Below are positions 55,780-64,000 of a DNA stretch of 64,000 nt, in pieces; the first letter of the stretch is position 1; each line of letters opens with the position of its first letter. Position numbers and translations under genes: made by a program. Below the pieces are notes generated by a model. That model saw only the letters and a list, made by a program, of their open reading frames with translations, made no database searches and was not told where the DNA came from. Origin of the DNA: Luteimonas terrae (GTDB taxonomy: Bacteria > Pseudomonadota > Gammaproteobacteria > Xanthomonadales > Xanthomonadaceae); the NCBI RefSeq assembly GCF_004358165.1, contig NZ_SMTG01000004.1, forward strand, positions 186,001 through 250,000, read 5' to 3'.

Positions 55780-55785
55780 TAGCAT
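55780..55785 (+). promoter_or_regulatory. Candidate alaA operon -10 box (TAGCAT)
   Basis: TAGCAT sits 30 bases before the alaA ATG, with the same geometry as the box at 11961. The -35 region is not clear. Confidence 0.45.
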
Positions 55786-55815
55786 CCGGCGACATTCCCC
55801 GCGCCGAGCGCCCCG

Positions 55816-57084
55816 ATGTCCGCCCCCCTGAAGACCCGCGAACGCCTGACCGAAGTCCGCTACGAGATCCGCGGCGAACTGGCGCGACGGGCCCGGGAAC
55901 TCGAAGCGCAGGGGCGCACGCTGATCAAGCTCAACATCGGCAATCCGGGCGCCTTCGGCTTCCGCGCGCCGGACCATCTGCAGCGCGCGATCGCCGAGCG
56001 CATCCAGGACACTGATCCCTACACGCACCAGCAGGGCCTGCCGGTCGCACGCGAGACCATCGCCGCGCACCACGTCGCACGCGGCGCGCAGGGCGTGACC
56101 GCCGAGCGCGTGTTCGTCGGCAATGGCGTCAGCGAGCTGATCGACATCTCGCTGCGCGCGCTGCTAAATCCCGGCGACGAGGTGCTGGTGCCCTCGCCCG
56201 ACTATCCGCTGTGGTCGGCGGCGACGATCCTCAACGACGGCCGGCCGGTGTTCTACCAGTGCAAGGCGGAGAACGGCTTCCTGCCCGATCCCGATGCGCT
56301 CGAAGCGCTGGTCTCGGCGCGCACGCGCGCGATCGTGCTGATCAACCCGAACAATCCGACCGGCGCGGTGTATCCGCGCGCGCTGCTCGAGCGCATCGTC
56401 GCGATCGCCGCACGTCACGACCTGCTGCTGCTGTGCGACGAGATCTACGACGGCATCACCTACGACGGTGCGGCGTTCGAACCCATCGCGCCGCTCGCCG
56501 GCGACGTGCCGTGCATCTCCTTCGGCGGCCTGTCCAAGGTGCACCGCGCCTGCGGTTGGCGCGTGGGCTGGGCGGTGCTGTCGGGCAGCGAGCCGCGCAG
56601 CCGCGATTTCCGCAATGCGATGGATCTGCTCGGCGCGCTGCGCCTGTGCGCCAACGTGCCGGGCCAGTTCGCGATCGAGGCCGCGTTGACCGGCATCGAC
56701 ACCATCAGCGCGCTGTGCGCGCCCGGCGGCCGCCTGCACGAGGCGCGCCGCGCGGTGGTCGAGGCCTGCGAGGCAAGTCCGTATCTGCAACTCGTCGCCC
56801 CGGCCGGCGCGCTGTACGCCTTCCCGGGCGTGGCCGAGGACTTCGCGACGGGCTTCGACGACCACGCCTTCGCACTGGAACTGATGGACGCCGAAGGCGT
56901 GCTGGTGGTCCCGGGCAACAGCTTCAACGTGCCCTACCGCAACCATTTCCGCGTGACCCTGCTGCCCGAGCCGGACCAGCTGCGCGAAGTGTTCGCGCGC
57001 ATCCACCGCGTGCTCGAACGCCAGGTCACCGACGCGCGCAAGGTCGTGCCGCTGGCCCCGCGTCAGGCGCGCCAGGCCGGATGA
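55816..57084 (+). CDS. alaA: PLP-dependent alanine aminotransferase
   Basis: A 422-residue class I aminotransferase close to AlaA. Motifs: LNIGNPGAFGFRAP, DTDPYTHQQGLPVARE, PSPDYPLWSA, INPNNPTGAVYP, LCDEIYDGITYDG, and the PLP lysine K241 in GGLSKVHRACGWRVGW. It interconverts pyruvate/alanine with glutamate/2-oxoglutarate. The stop overlaps the next start (ATGA), beginning a three-gene operon with an SGNH hydrolase and a methyltransferase. Confidence 0.93.
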   Translation: MSAPLKTRERLTEVRYEIRGELARRARELEAQGRTLIKLNIGNPGAFGFRAPDHLQRAIAERIQDTDPYTHQQGLPVARETIAAHHVARGAQGVTAERVFVGNGVSELIDISLRALLNPGDEVLVPSPDYPLWSAATILNDGRPVFYQCKAENGFLPDPDALEALVSARTRAIVLINPNNPTGAVYPRALLERIVAIAARHDLLLLCDEIYDGITYDGAAFEPIAPLAGDVPCISFGGLSKVHRACGWRVGWAVLSGSEPRSRDFRNAMDLLGALRLCANVPGQFAIEAALTGIDTISALCAPGGRLHEARRAVVEACEASPYLQLVAPAGALYAFPGVAEDFATGFDDHAFALELMDAEGVLVVPGNSFNVPYRNHFRVTLLPEPDQLREVFARIHRVLERQVTDARKVVPLAPRQARQAG

Positions 57085-57701
57085 GCGGCGCGCGGCGCTA
57101 CCTCGCACTCGGCGACAGCTACACGATCGGCGAGGGCATCCCGGCCGAGGACCGCTGGCCGGTCCAGCTGGCCGACGCCCTGCGCGACACGGGCCTGGTC
57201 ATCGACGGGCCCGAGATCGTCGCCACCACCGGCTGGACGACCGACGAACTCGACCTGGGCATCGATGCCGCCGCGCCGGCGGGTCCCTTCGATCTGGTGA
57301 GCCTGCTGATCGGCGTCAACGACCAGTACCGCGGCCGCGACGTCGCGCAGTACGGGCCTGCGTTCTCGGCATTGCTGGAGCGCGCGATCGGATTCGCCGA
57401 CGGCGATGTGTCGCGCGTGTTTGCGGTCGCGATTCCGGACTGGGGCGTCACCCCGTTCGGCGCACATTCGGGCCGCGACCGCGACGCCATCGCACGCGAG
57501 CTGGATGCCTACAACGCGAGCGCGGCGGCGATCTGCGCCGCACGCGGCGTCGCGTTCGTCGACATCGCGCCGGTCAGTCGCGCGCGCGGCGGTGAGCCGG
57601 AGATGCTCGCCGATGACGGCCTGCACCCGTCCGCCGCGCTACACAGCGAATGGATGCGACTGGCATTGCCGGTCGCGCGCCGCGTATTGTCGTGGGCATG
57701 A
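57081..57701 (+). CDS. SGNH/GDSL-family hydrolase
   Basis: A 206-residue cytosolic esterase-like protein. Block I YLALGDSYTIGEG with nucleophile S13, block III SLLIGVNDQYRG (Gly-x-Asn-Asp) and block V DDGLHPSAALH (Asp-x-x-His). No signal peptide. It lies between alaA and a methyltransferase with 4-base overlaps on both sides. The substrate is unknown; a lysophospholipase/thioesterase-like activity is usual for such proteins. Confidence 0.9.
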   Translation: MSGARRYLALGDSYTIGEGIPAEDRWPVQLADALRDTGLVIDGPEIVATTGWTTDELDLGIDAAAPAGPFDLVSLLIGVNDQYRGRDVAQYGPAFSALLERAIGFADGDVSRVFAVAIPDWGVTPFGAHSGRDRDAIARELDAYNASAAAICAARGVAFVDIAPVSRARGGEPEMLADDGLHPSAALHSEWMRLALPVARRVLSWA

Positions 57702-58408
57702 CACACACCGACACCACGCCCCTGTCCACCGCGCCGTATCCGCGCGAAAGCGCCCGCGACATCGCCCGCGCGTTCCTGCCGCGGCACGTGCTGGGCAACC
57801 GCTACGACTACTACTACACGCTGACCAAGCTGCGCACCGATCCGCTGTATCCGGGCGTGCTGCAGGCGCTGCGCCCGACGACCGCGCCGGTCCTCGACCT
57901 GGGCTGCGGTCTGGGTCTGCTCGCGCACGCGCTGCGCGCCGACGGTCAGTCGCTGCCATTCACCGGCGTCGACATCGACGCGGCCAAGATCCGCCGCGGC
58001 CGCGAGGTCGCCGCGCGCACGGGCCTCGCCGACGTGCAGCTCGACGTGCTCGATCTCGGCGTCGGCCTGCCCGCCCACCAGGGCAGCGTCGCGATCCTCG
58101 ACGTGCTGCAGTACCTCTCGCCCGAGCGCCAGCGCGAGCTGCTCGACAACGTCATCGCGATGCTGGTGCCCGGCGCACGTCTGGTGATCCGCAGCGGCCT
58201 CGCCGACGACACCTCGCGCAGCCGCACGACGCGCATCACCGATCGCCTCGCCAACTTCGCCGGCTGGATGCAGGAGCGCGCGAAGAGTTACCCGACCGCC
58301 GACGGCCTGCGATCGCAGCTCGAAGGCGCGGGGCTGACGACCACGTTGCGACCGCTGTATGGCGATACGCCGTTCAACAACTGGCTGATCGTCGGCATCC
58401 GCGAGTAA
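57698..58408 (+). CDS. SAM-dependent class I methyltransferase
   Basis: A 236-residue enzyme. SAM-binding motif I is VLDLGCGLGLLAHAL, with acidic FTGVDIDAAKI and a following DVLQYLSPERQREL. The N-terminal YDYYYTLTKLRTDPLYPGVL is common in xanthomonad proteins annotated as biosynthetic methyltransferases. The stop of the SGNH gene overlaps its ATG. The substrate cannot be inferred. Confidence 0.88.
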   Translation: MTHTDTTPLSTAPYPRESARDIARAFLPRHVLGNRYDYYYTLTKLRTDPLYPGVLQALRPTTAPVLDLGCGLGLLAHALRADGQSLPFTGVDIDAAKIRRGREVAARTGLADVQLDVLDLGVGLPAHQGSVAILDVLQYLSPERQRELLDNVIAMLVPGARLVIRSGLADDTSRSRTTRITDRLANFAGWMQERAKSYPTADGLRSQLEGAGLTTTLRPLYGDTPFNNWLIVGIRE

Positions 58409-58437
58409 CCGTCAGCGCGGGCACGCCGGGTCGACCG

Positions 58438-59211
58438 TCAATCGACCGCAGGCAACACCGCGCGCAACCCCTTCGCCCGCATCCGCGCCAGCACGCCTTC
58501 GATCATCGCGACGTTGCGGCCATGCTTGGCGCCTTCGTGCAGCAGCACGATCGCGCCCGGCGCGAGGTCGGCATCGATCGCATCGACGACCGCGTCCACA
58601 TCGGTCTTCACCGCATCGAAGCCGCGCGCGGTCCACCCCACGCGCGCCAGCCCGGCCTCGCGCAGCGGCGCATGCACGAACGGATTGGTGTGCCCGACCA
58701 CCGAACGGAACCACAGCGGCGCACGGCCGGTGATACCGGTGAGCGTGCGCTGGCACGCTTCGATCTCCCGCCGCATCCGCCCCGCCCCCAGCGCCCAGAA
58801 CATCGCCTGCGGATGGGTCTGGCTGTGGTTGGCGATGCCGTGACCGCGCGCGGCGATCTCGCGCACGAGCGCCGGGTGGGCGGCAGCGCGGTCACCGACG
58901 AGGAAGAACGTGGCTTTCGCGTCGTGGGCATCAAGCAGGTCGAGCAGCGGCCGCGTGTCGTCCGAGGGACCATCGTCGATGGTCAGCCACACGCCCTCGC
59001 CCGGCAGCCGCGTCAGCACCGGTCCGTAGAGGCGGGACGCCGGCGCGAGCACGCCCCACAGGCACAGCGCGTGGCTGGCCAGCAGCAGCGGCAGGCCGAT
59101 CGTCCAGCCCGCCTGCCACCAGACCAGCGCGATCAGCAGCTGGGAGACCAGCAACAGCGGCAGCCAGAGATGCGGATGGCGGGGCGGTCGGTGCACGGAC
59201 ATGGCGCGCAT
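58438..59211 (-). CDS. Membrane-anchored NodB-type polysaccharide deacetylase
   Basis: A 257-residue protein. Two adjacent N-terminal hydrophobic segments (about 15-32 and 36-58) anchor it, followed by a NodB homology domain: LTIDDGPSDDTRPLL (catalytic Asp pair), HSQTHP (metal His pair), FRSVVGHTNPFVH and a late LLHEGAKHG. It should remove acetyl groups from a periplasmic glycan or lipid-linked sugar. The start ATG 59211 or 59202 (three codons later) cannot be separated; no ribosome binding site is clear. It is convergent with the methyltransferase gene. Confidence 0.88.
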   Translation of the reverse strand: MRAMSVHRPPRHPHLWLPLLLVSQLLIALVWWQAGWTIGLPLLLASHALCLWGVLAPASRLYGPVLTRLPGEGVWLTIDDGPSDDTRPLLDLLDAHDAKATFFLVGDRAAAHPALVREIAARGHGIANHSQTHPQAMFWALGAGRMRREIEACQRTLTGITGRAPLWFRSVVGHTNPFVHAPLREAGLARVGWTARGFDAVKTDVDAVVDAIDADLAPGAIVLLHEGAKHGRNVAMIEGVLARMRAKGLRAVLPAVD

Positions 59212-59306
59212 GATGCCATCGGCGACGCGCCGTTCCGCCGGTGTCGGGGTTGCGTCGGGGCCCGCGCGGTACCATGTCGGTCGTTCCCGCACACCGGATC
59301 CACGCC

Positions 59307-60236
59307 ATGTCCCTCGACCCCGCCCTCCGCACCCGCATCGAGACCCTGCTGCAGGGCAACCGGGCCGTGCTGTTCATGAAGGGCTCGCCGATGACCCCGC
59401 AGTGCGGCTTCTCGGCCAAGGCCGTGTCCGCGCTCGAATCGCTCGGTATCGACTACGCCACCGTCAACGTGCTCGAGGACGGCGAGATCCGCGAAGGCAT
59501 CAAGGTCTACGGCGACTGGCCGACGATCCCGCAGCTCTACGTCGACGGCGAACTGGTCGGCGGCAGTGACATCATCGAGCAGATGGCCGGCAGCGGCGAA
59601 CTGCACGGCCTGTTCGGCGTGGCCCCGCCCGACCGCACGCCGCCGTCGATCGTTATCACGCCCGCCGCGCGCGAGATGATCGCCAAGGCCGTGGGCGATG
59701 CCGGCGGCGACTACGTGCTGCACGTCGACATCGACAAGAACTTCCGCACCCGCCTGCAGCTCGCGCCGCGCAACCCGGGCGCGATCATCGCCCAGGCCGA
59801 CGGCATCGACGTGCAGTTCGATCTCGGCGCCGCGCGCCGCGCCGACGGCATGACGATCGACTTCGCCGACGACATCCGCGGCCGCGGCCTGGTCATCGAC
59901 AACCCGAACGCGCCCAAGCCGGTGCAGGACATCAGCCCGGCCGACGCCAACGACCGCCTCGCCGCCGGCATGCTGACCCTCGTCGACGTGCGTCCGCCGG
60001 ACGAACGCGATATCGCGAAGATCGCGCGCCCCTTCGAAACGCTCGACGGCGACGCGATCACGCGCCTGCAGCAGCTGCCCAAGGACACCCCGCTGGCATT
60101 CCTGTGCCACCACGGCGGCCGCAGCCAGCAGGCGGCCGAGCACTTCCGCAACCAGGGTTTCACGAACGTCTACAACGTCGCCGGCGGCATCGACGCCTGG
60201 AGCGACAGCGTGGACGGTGGCGTGCCGAAATACTGA
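59307..60236 (+). CDS. Monothiol glutaredoxin-IscA-like-rhodanese fusion (Grx4 type)
   Basis: A 309-residue three-part protein. Monothiol glutaredoxin (1-108) with C33 in PQCGFS and WPTIPQLYVDGELVGGSDI; an IscA/HesB-like middle domain (about 112-205, ITPAAREMIAKAV, GLVIDNPNAP) lacking all the Fe-S ligand cysteines of true A-type carriers; and a rhodanese domain (about 215-305) with catalytic C267 in LCHHGGRSQQAAEH. Grx4 proteins bind [2Fe-2S] clusters and pass them on; the additions suggest linkage with sulfane sulfur transfer. This fusion is a Xanthomonadaceae trait. It ends 22 bases before a strong terminator. Confidence 0.92.
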   Translation: MSLDPALRTRIETLLQGNRAVLFMKGSPMTPQCGFSAKAVSALESLGIDYATVNVLEDGEIREGIKVYGDWPTIPQLYVDGELVGGSDIIEQMAGSGELHGLFGVAPPDRTPPSIVITPAAREMIAKAVGDAGGDYVLHVDIDKNFRTRLQLAPRNPGAIIAQADGIDVQFDLGAARRADGMTIDFADDIRGRGLVIDNPNAPKPVQDISPADANDRLAAGMLTLVDVRPPDERDIAKIARPFETLDGDAITRLQQLPKDTPLAFLCHHGGRSQQAAEHFRNQGFTNVYNVAGGIDAWSDSVDGGVPKY

Positions 60237-60257
60237 GCAGTCGCTTGTGTGACGCAC

Positions 60258-60283
60258 AAAAGGCGGCCTACGGGCCGCCTTTT
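60258..60283 (+). terminator. Rho-independent terminator of the Grx fusion gene
   Basis: An 11-bp stem (AAAAGGCGGCC/GGCCGCCTTTT) with TACG loop, running into seven T residues. Directly after the stop at 60236. Confidence 0.93.
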
Positions 60284-60397
60284 TTTGTCAGTTGGTTGCC
60301 GCGCCGCCTTTGCTCCCGCTCGGCTGTAGCTTTGCCTTCGTCTCTGGCTTTGGCGTTGGCTTTGCCTTCCGCTTTTGCTCTCGCTTTTGACCTTGAT

Positions 60398-60957
60398 GTG
60401 CGAGCCGTAAAGCGAGCCGAGCATCGCAGGACGACGGGGTCGGAGAGCAGCCCATGTCTGAGCGCAGCGAGTTTGGGCTGCGTGCCCCGTCGTCCGAGAA
60501 GCGCAGGGGACCGATGCGGTTGTATCGCATCGGATCGCGTCCGGCGAAGGCGGTTTGACTCACGCCTCCGGCGTTCGCCCTTCGGGCCGGCTTCGCCGTT
60601 CGCCAGCGCCTACGCGCTGTCGTGCTTCCTTTTGACAAGACAAAAGGAAGCCGCGCGCGGCGCGTGCGGAAGCCCTGGGCTTGATCTTGATCCTACTTTT
60701 TTTAAAGCTTTCAAAGCGAAGAGCAAATACCAACGCAAGTGCAGAGCTTTCGCACGCAAGCGTGCGAGTTTCTTTTGGCGGGACCCAAAAGAAACCAAAA
60801 GGTCCCTTCGCCGGACGCGATCCGCCGCGATACAGCCGCGGCGGTCCCCTCCGCGCCTCGCCTGTCGCGGCACGCAGCCCAAACTCGCTGCGCTCAGACA
60901 TGGGCTGCTCTACGGCCACGCCAGGCTCCGGTGCTCGGCTCGCTTTACGGCTCGCAC
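60398..60957. repeat. Long imperfect inverted repeat in an 830-base non-coding region
   Basis: Three perfect blocks of inverted identity: 60398-60423 with 60932-60957 (26 bases, ...GAGCCGTAAAGCGAGC...), 60445-60486 with 60869-60910 (42 bases, containing CCCATGTCTGAGCGCAGCG), and 60531-60550 with 60805-60824 (20 bases, CGGATCGCGTCCGGCGAAGG). They keep the same order towards a central part (60560-60800) that is AT-richer and contains short AAAAGG/CTTTTG motifs. Outside the arms, both sides carry degenerate inverse tracts based on GGCAAC (e.g. 60970-61015) and their complement (60320-60395). No protein-coding pattern was found in 60284-61115. Confidence 0.9.
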
Positions 60958-61115
60958 GTCAAAGGCTGGAAGCCACGGCAAAAGCAGCGGCAACGGCAAC
61001 GGCAACGGCAAAGCAAAAGCAAAGGATGCGCCCACTGCAGGCGTGTAGCCACTGAGCCTGCCCACGCCACGCCCCCGCCCCGTACACTCGCTCGTCGGAA
61101 ATCGAAGGGGACGGG

Positions 61116-64000
61116 ATGCTGCCGGGCTGGGTACTGCTGCTGGTCTCGCTGGGCTATGCCGCGCTGCTGTTCGGCGTGGCCTGGTATGGCGATCGGCGTC
61201 CGCTGTCGCCGGACCGGCCATGGCTGCGCACGCTGGTCTACAGCCTCGGGCTGGCGGTGTACTGCTCCTCGTGGACGTTCTACGGGGCGGTCGGCACCGC
61301 GGCCCGGCAGGGGCTGGGCTATCTGCCAATCTATCTCGGCCCGCTGCTGCTGTTGCTGTTCGGCTGGCGGATCCTCGAGCGGCTGGCGCTGATCGCGCAG
61401 TCGCAGAACACGGTCTCGATCGCCGACTTCATCGCCTCGCGCTACGGCCGCTCGCAGCGCCTCGCGGTGATGGTCGCGCTGATCGCGCTGGTGGCCGCGG
61501 TGCCGTATCTGGCGCTGCAGTACAAGGCGGTCGCGATCAGCCTGGGCGTGCTCGGCGGGCCGGACGATCCGGTGACACCGTTCGGCGATCCGGCGTTCTA
61601 CGTCGCGGCCCTGATGGCGCTGTTCGCGATCCTGTTCGGCACGCGCCAGGTCGATGCGACCGAGCATCGCCCCGGCATGATGCTGGCCGTCGCGCTGGAA
61701 TCGCTGGTCAAGCTGGTCGCGCTAGTCGCGGTGGGCGTGTTCGCGATCGCCTGGTTCGACAGCCACGATCTCAAGCTCGTCGAGGCGACGCGGGCGCTGG
61801 TCGACAACGCGCCGCCGAGCAGTTTCGTCGCGCAATGCCTGCTGGCGTTCGCGGCGATCATCTGCCTGCCGCGACAGTTCCACGTGGCCATCGTCGAGTG
61901 CGGCGACGTGCGCGACATCCGCCGGGCGCGGTGGCTGTTCGGCGGGTATCTCGTGATCATCTGCCTGATGGTGCTGCCGATCGCCAGCGCCGGCGTCGCG
62001 CTGTTCGGGCGCGACGGTCCGGTGGCGCCCGACAGCTTCGTGCTCGCGCTGCCGATGGCGGTCAATGCCGATTCGCTGGCGCTGTTCGCCTATATCGGCG
62101 GCTTCTCGGCGGCGACCGGCATGGTCATCGTGACCAGCGTGGCGCTGGCGACGATGGTCAGCAACGATCTGGTGATGCCGTTGCTGCTGCGCCGCGGCTA
62201 CGCCGAACGGCATGGCGGCAACGTCGCGCGCACGGTGCTGTGGATCCGCCGCATCGCGATCGTCTGCCTGGCCAGCCTCGCCTACGGTTACTACCGCGCC
62301 AGCGGCACCGAGACCACGCTGGCCGCGTTCGGCCTGATGGCCTTCGCAGCCGTCGCGCAGTTCGCGCCGGCGCTGATCGGCGGCCTGTACTGGCGTGGCG
62401 CGAGCCGGCGCGGTGTCGAAGTCGGCCTGCTGATCGGCTTCGGCGTGTGGACCTACACGCTGCTGCTGCCGACCTTGACCGCATCGGGCTGGCTGGATCC
62501 GCGCTGGCTGGAGACCGGACCGTTCGGCATCCACTGGTTGAAGCCGCAGGCGCTGTTCGGCCTCGCCGGCTGGGATCCGCTGACCCACGGCACCTTCTGG
62601 TCGCTGCTGCTCAACGTCGGCGCCCTGCTGCTGGTGTCGGCGCGCTTCCGCCCCACGCTCGACGAGCGCCTGCGCGCCGCGCCGTTTCTCGATCCCTATG
62701 CCGAGCGCCGCACCTTCGCGTCCGAGGAGTGGAGCGGCAACGTCCGCATCGCCGACCTGCTCACGCTGACCGGCCGCATCGTCGGCGAGCGCACCGCGCG
62801 CGCGGCCTTCGACGAACAGGCCCAGACGCAGGGCAAACCGCTCACCGGCAATGCACCCGCCGATCGCACCTGGCTGCAGTTCACCGAGCGCCAGCTCGCC
62901 GCGGCGGTGGGCGCGTCGTCGGCACGTTTGCTGATGACCAGTGCGCTGAAGGGTTCGGGCATGGAGGTCGACGAAGTCGTCGCGATGCTCGACGAGGCCG
63001 GCCAGGAACTGCGCTTCAACCGCGAAGTGCTGTCCTCGACGCTGGAGAACATCGACCACGGCGTCAGCGTGGTCGATCGCACGATGCGCCTGGTCGCGTG
63101 GAACCGCAGTTACCAGCGCCTGTTCGGCTATCCCGACAACATGCTCTACGTCGGCCGCCCGGTCGCCGATCTGATCCGCTACAACGCCGAGCGCGGCGAA
63201 CTGGGGCCGCGCGACGTCATCGACATCGACACCGAGATCGACAAGCGCATCGCCTACATGCGGGCCGGTTCGCCGCACGTGTCCGAGCGCGTGCTCGGCA
63301 ACGGCCAGGTCATCGAACTGCGCGGCCAGCCGTTGCCCGGCGGCGGTTATGCGACCAGCTACAGCGACGTCACCGACTACAAGCGCGCCGAGCGCGAACT
63401 GCGCGAGATCAACGAGACGCTGGAACAGCGCGTCGCCGACCGCACGCGCGAGGCGGAAGCCGCGCAGGAATCGCGCTCGCGTTTCCTCACCGCGGTCAGC
63501 CACGACGTGCTGCAGCCGCTCAACGCGGCGCGGTTGTTCACCTCGGCGCTGCGCGAAACCCAGGACGGCGCGGAACAGAAACACCTGGCCGAGCGCGTCG
63601 ACACGTCGCTGCGCGCGGCCGAGGAACTGCTCGACGGTCTGCTCGACGTGTCGCGTCTCGACGCCGGCGCGCTGAAGCCGGAGATCAGCGATTTCGACGT
63701 CGCCGAACTGCTGCGCCAGCTCGCCGGCCAGTACGCGCCGATGGCCAAGGCGCGCAAGCTCGAGATCCGCCTGCATGCGCCGTCCACGCCGGTGCGCAGC
63801 GACCGCCGCCTGCTGCGCCGCGTGCTGCAGAACTTCCTCGCCAACGCGCTGCGCTACACCCGCAGCGGGCGCATCGTGCTGTCGGCGCGCACGCGCGGCG
63901 ACACCGTCGCGCTGCAGGTCTGGGACACCGGGCCGGGCATCCCCGAGCACCACATGAGCCAGATCTACGACGAGTTCCACCGCTACGAGCAGCACTTCGA
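61116..64000 (+). CDS. CbrA-like Na+/solute symporter-histidine kinase fusion, 3' end cut off
   Basis: Partial gene; 961 codons visible. The N-terminal part (about 1-510) is a SLC5/PutP-like transporter with about 13 helices (AVYCSSWTFYGAVGTAARQG, FGTRQVDATEHRPGMM, LPRQFHVAIVE, MVSNDLVMPLLLRR). Then come a linker with STAC-like helices, a PAS domain (about 645-745: TLENIDHGVSVVDRTMRLVAWN), HisKA with H796 in VSHDVLQPLNAARLF, and HATPase_c (NFLANALRYT, DTGPGIP) where the window stops. A receiver usually follows in this family. The kinase core is close to that at 46014. CbrA proteins couple amino-acid (His) transport to carbon/nitrogen control; the ligand here is not known. ATG 61116 has AAGGGGACGGG upstream. 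Confidence 0.93.
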   Translation, partial: MLPGWVLLLVSLGYAALLFGVAWYGDRRPLSPDRPWLRTLVYSLGLAVYCSSWTFYGAVGTAARQGLGYLPIYLGPLLLLLFGWRILERLALIAQSQNTVSIADFIASRYGRSQRLAVMVALIALVAAVPYLALQYKAVAISLGVLGGPDDPVTPFGDPAFYVAALMALFAILFGTRQVDATEHRPGMMLAVALESLVKLVALVAVGVFAIAWFDSHDLKLVEATRALVDNAPPSSFVAQCLLAFAAIICLPRQFHVAIVECGDVRDIRRARWLFGGYLVIICLMVLPIASAGVALFGRDGPVAPDSFVLALPMAVNADSLALFAYIGGFSAATGMVIVTSVALATMVSNDLVMPLLLRRGYAERHGGNVARTVLWIRRIAIVCLASLAYGYYRASGTETTLAAFGLMAFAAVAQFAPALIGGLYWRGASRRGVEVGLLIGFGVWTYTLLLPTLTASGWLDPRWLETGPFGIHWLKPQALFGLAGWDPLTHGTFWSLLLNVGALLLVSARFRPTLDERLRAAPFLDPYAERRTFASEEWSGNVRIADLLTLTGRIVGERTARAAFDEQAQTQGKPLTGNAPADRTWLQFTERQLAAAVGASSARLLMTSALKGSGMEVDEVVAMLDEAGQELRFNREVLSSTLENIDHGVSVVDRTMRLVAWNRSYQRLFGYPDNMLYVGRPVADLIRYNAERGELGPRDVIDIDTEIDKRIAYMRAGSPHVSERVLGNGQVIELRGQPLPGGGYATSYSDVTDYKRAERELREINETLEQRVADRTREAEAAQESRSRFLTAVSHDVLQPLNAARLFTSALRETQDGAEQKHLAERVDTSLRAAEELLDGLLDVSRLDAGALKPEISDFDVAELLRQLAGQYAPMAKARKLEIRLHAPSTPVRSDRRLLRRVLQNFLANALRYTRSGRIVLSARTRGDTVALQVWDTGPGIPEHHMSQIYDEFHRYEQHF

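Noticed and set aside
60660..60830. Possible rRNA/tRNA or protein gene in the 60.3-61.1 kb gap
   Set aside because: No tRNA-like cloverleaf with TTC loop and no coding periodicity; the sequence is explained by the inverted repeat and its spacer.

Overview
The window is a GC-rich (about 65-70 % by eye) chromosome segment from a gammaproteobacterium of the Lysobacteraceae/Xanthomonadaceae type (Luteimonas/Lysobacter-like). This rests on gene content and style: AceE-type pyruvate dehydrogenase, MaeB with a phosphotransacetylase tail, a glutaredoxin/IscA-like/rhodanese fusion, DUF5916 and OprO/P barrels, GTG/TTG starts, and TAGAAT/TAGCAT-like -10 boxes with short leaders. No 16S or tRNA was seen, so the assignment is an inference.

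Layout. 1-5.1 kb (minus): an RsbR-RsbS-RsbT stressosome core followed in one overlapping operon by a GHKL+SpoIIE phosphatase fusion, a histidine kinase and a hybrid kinase cut by the window edge. 5.6-9.2 kb: a small membrane protein, a probable gene remnant, a QseBC-like two-component system and an exported DJ-1/PfpI protein. 9.3-14.1 kb: a DUF5916 outer-membrane protein, a two-helix membrane protein and a large unrecognised protein. 14.3-18.0 kb: a TetR-HlyD-ABC-permease exporter behind an 18-bp perfect palindrome. 18.0-21.7 kb: a DUF1801 gene broken by a stop codon, CIA30 and quinone oxidoreductase genes, a secreted protein and a Kef-type antiporter.

21.9-28.7 kb is the main accessory island. 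It holds an EcoRII-type restriction-modification unit (Dcm-like methylase with N-terminal HTH, Vsr, EcoRII-like nuclease). Behind it lies an AT-richer, overlapping three-gene operon (GHKL ATPase plus two unknown proteins) with its own promoter. This triad is the best candidate in the window for an uncharacterised defence system. A strong terminator separates it from aceE.

28.7-34.3 kb: aceE, then a CHASE3 kinase with two single-domain receivers. 34.4-38.2 kb: two clusters of interspersed palindromic repeats flanking a dgkA-PAP2-eptA operon for envelope lipid modification. 38.2-52.9 kb reads as a C4-dicarboxylate module: maeB, a porin, a lipase-like hydrolase, dctA, a second porin, a CHASE-type hybrid kinase, a LuxR-type regulator and a propeller/GGDEF cyclase. 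A perfect 11-bp dyad lies between dctA and the porin. 52.9-60.2 kb: QEGLA peptidase, rsgA, alaA-SGNH-methyltransferase operon, polysaccharide deacetylase, Grx fusion. 60.3-61.1 kb is a non-coding long inverted repeat. 61.1 kb to the end is a CbrA-like symporter-kinase fusion cut by the edge.

The window is very rich in signal transduction: six histidine kinases, all but one with their own receivers or adjacent response regulators, plus the stressosome and a diguanylate cyclase. All functional names come from reading motifs, not from database searches.
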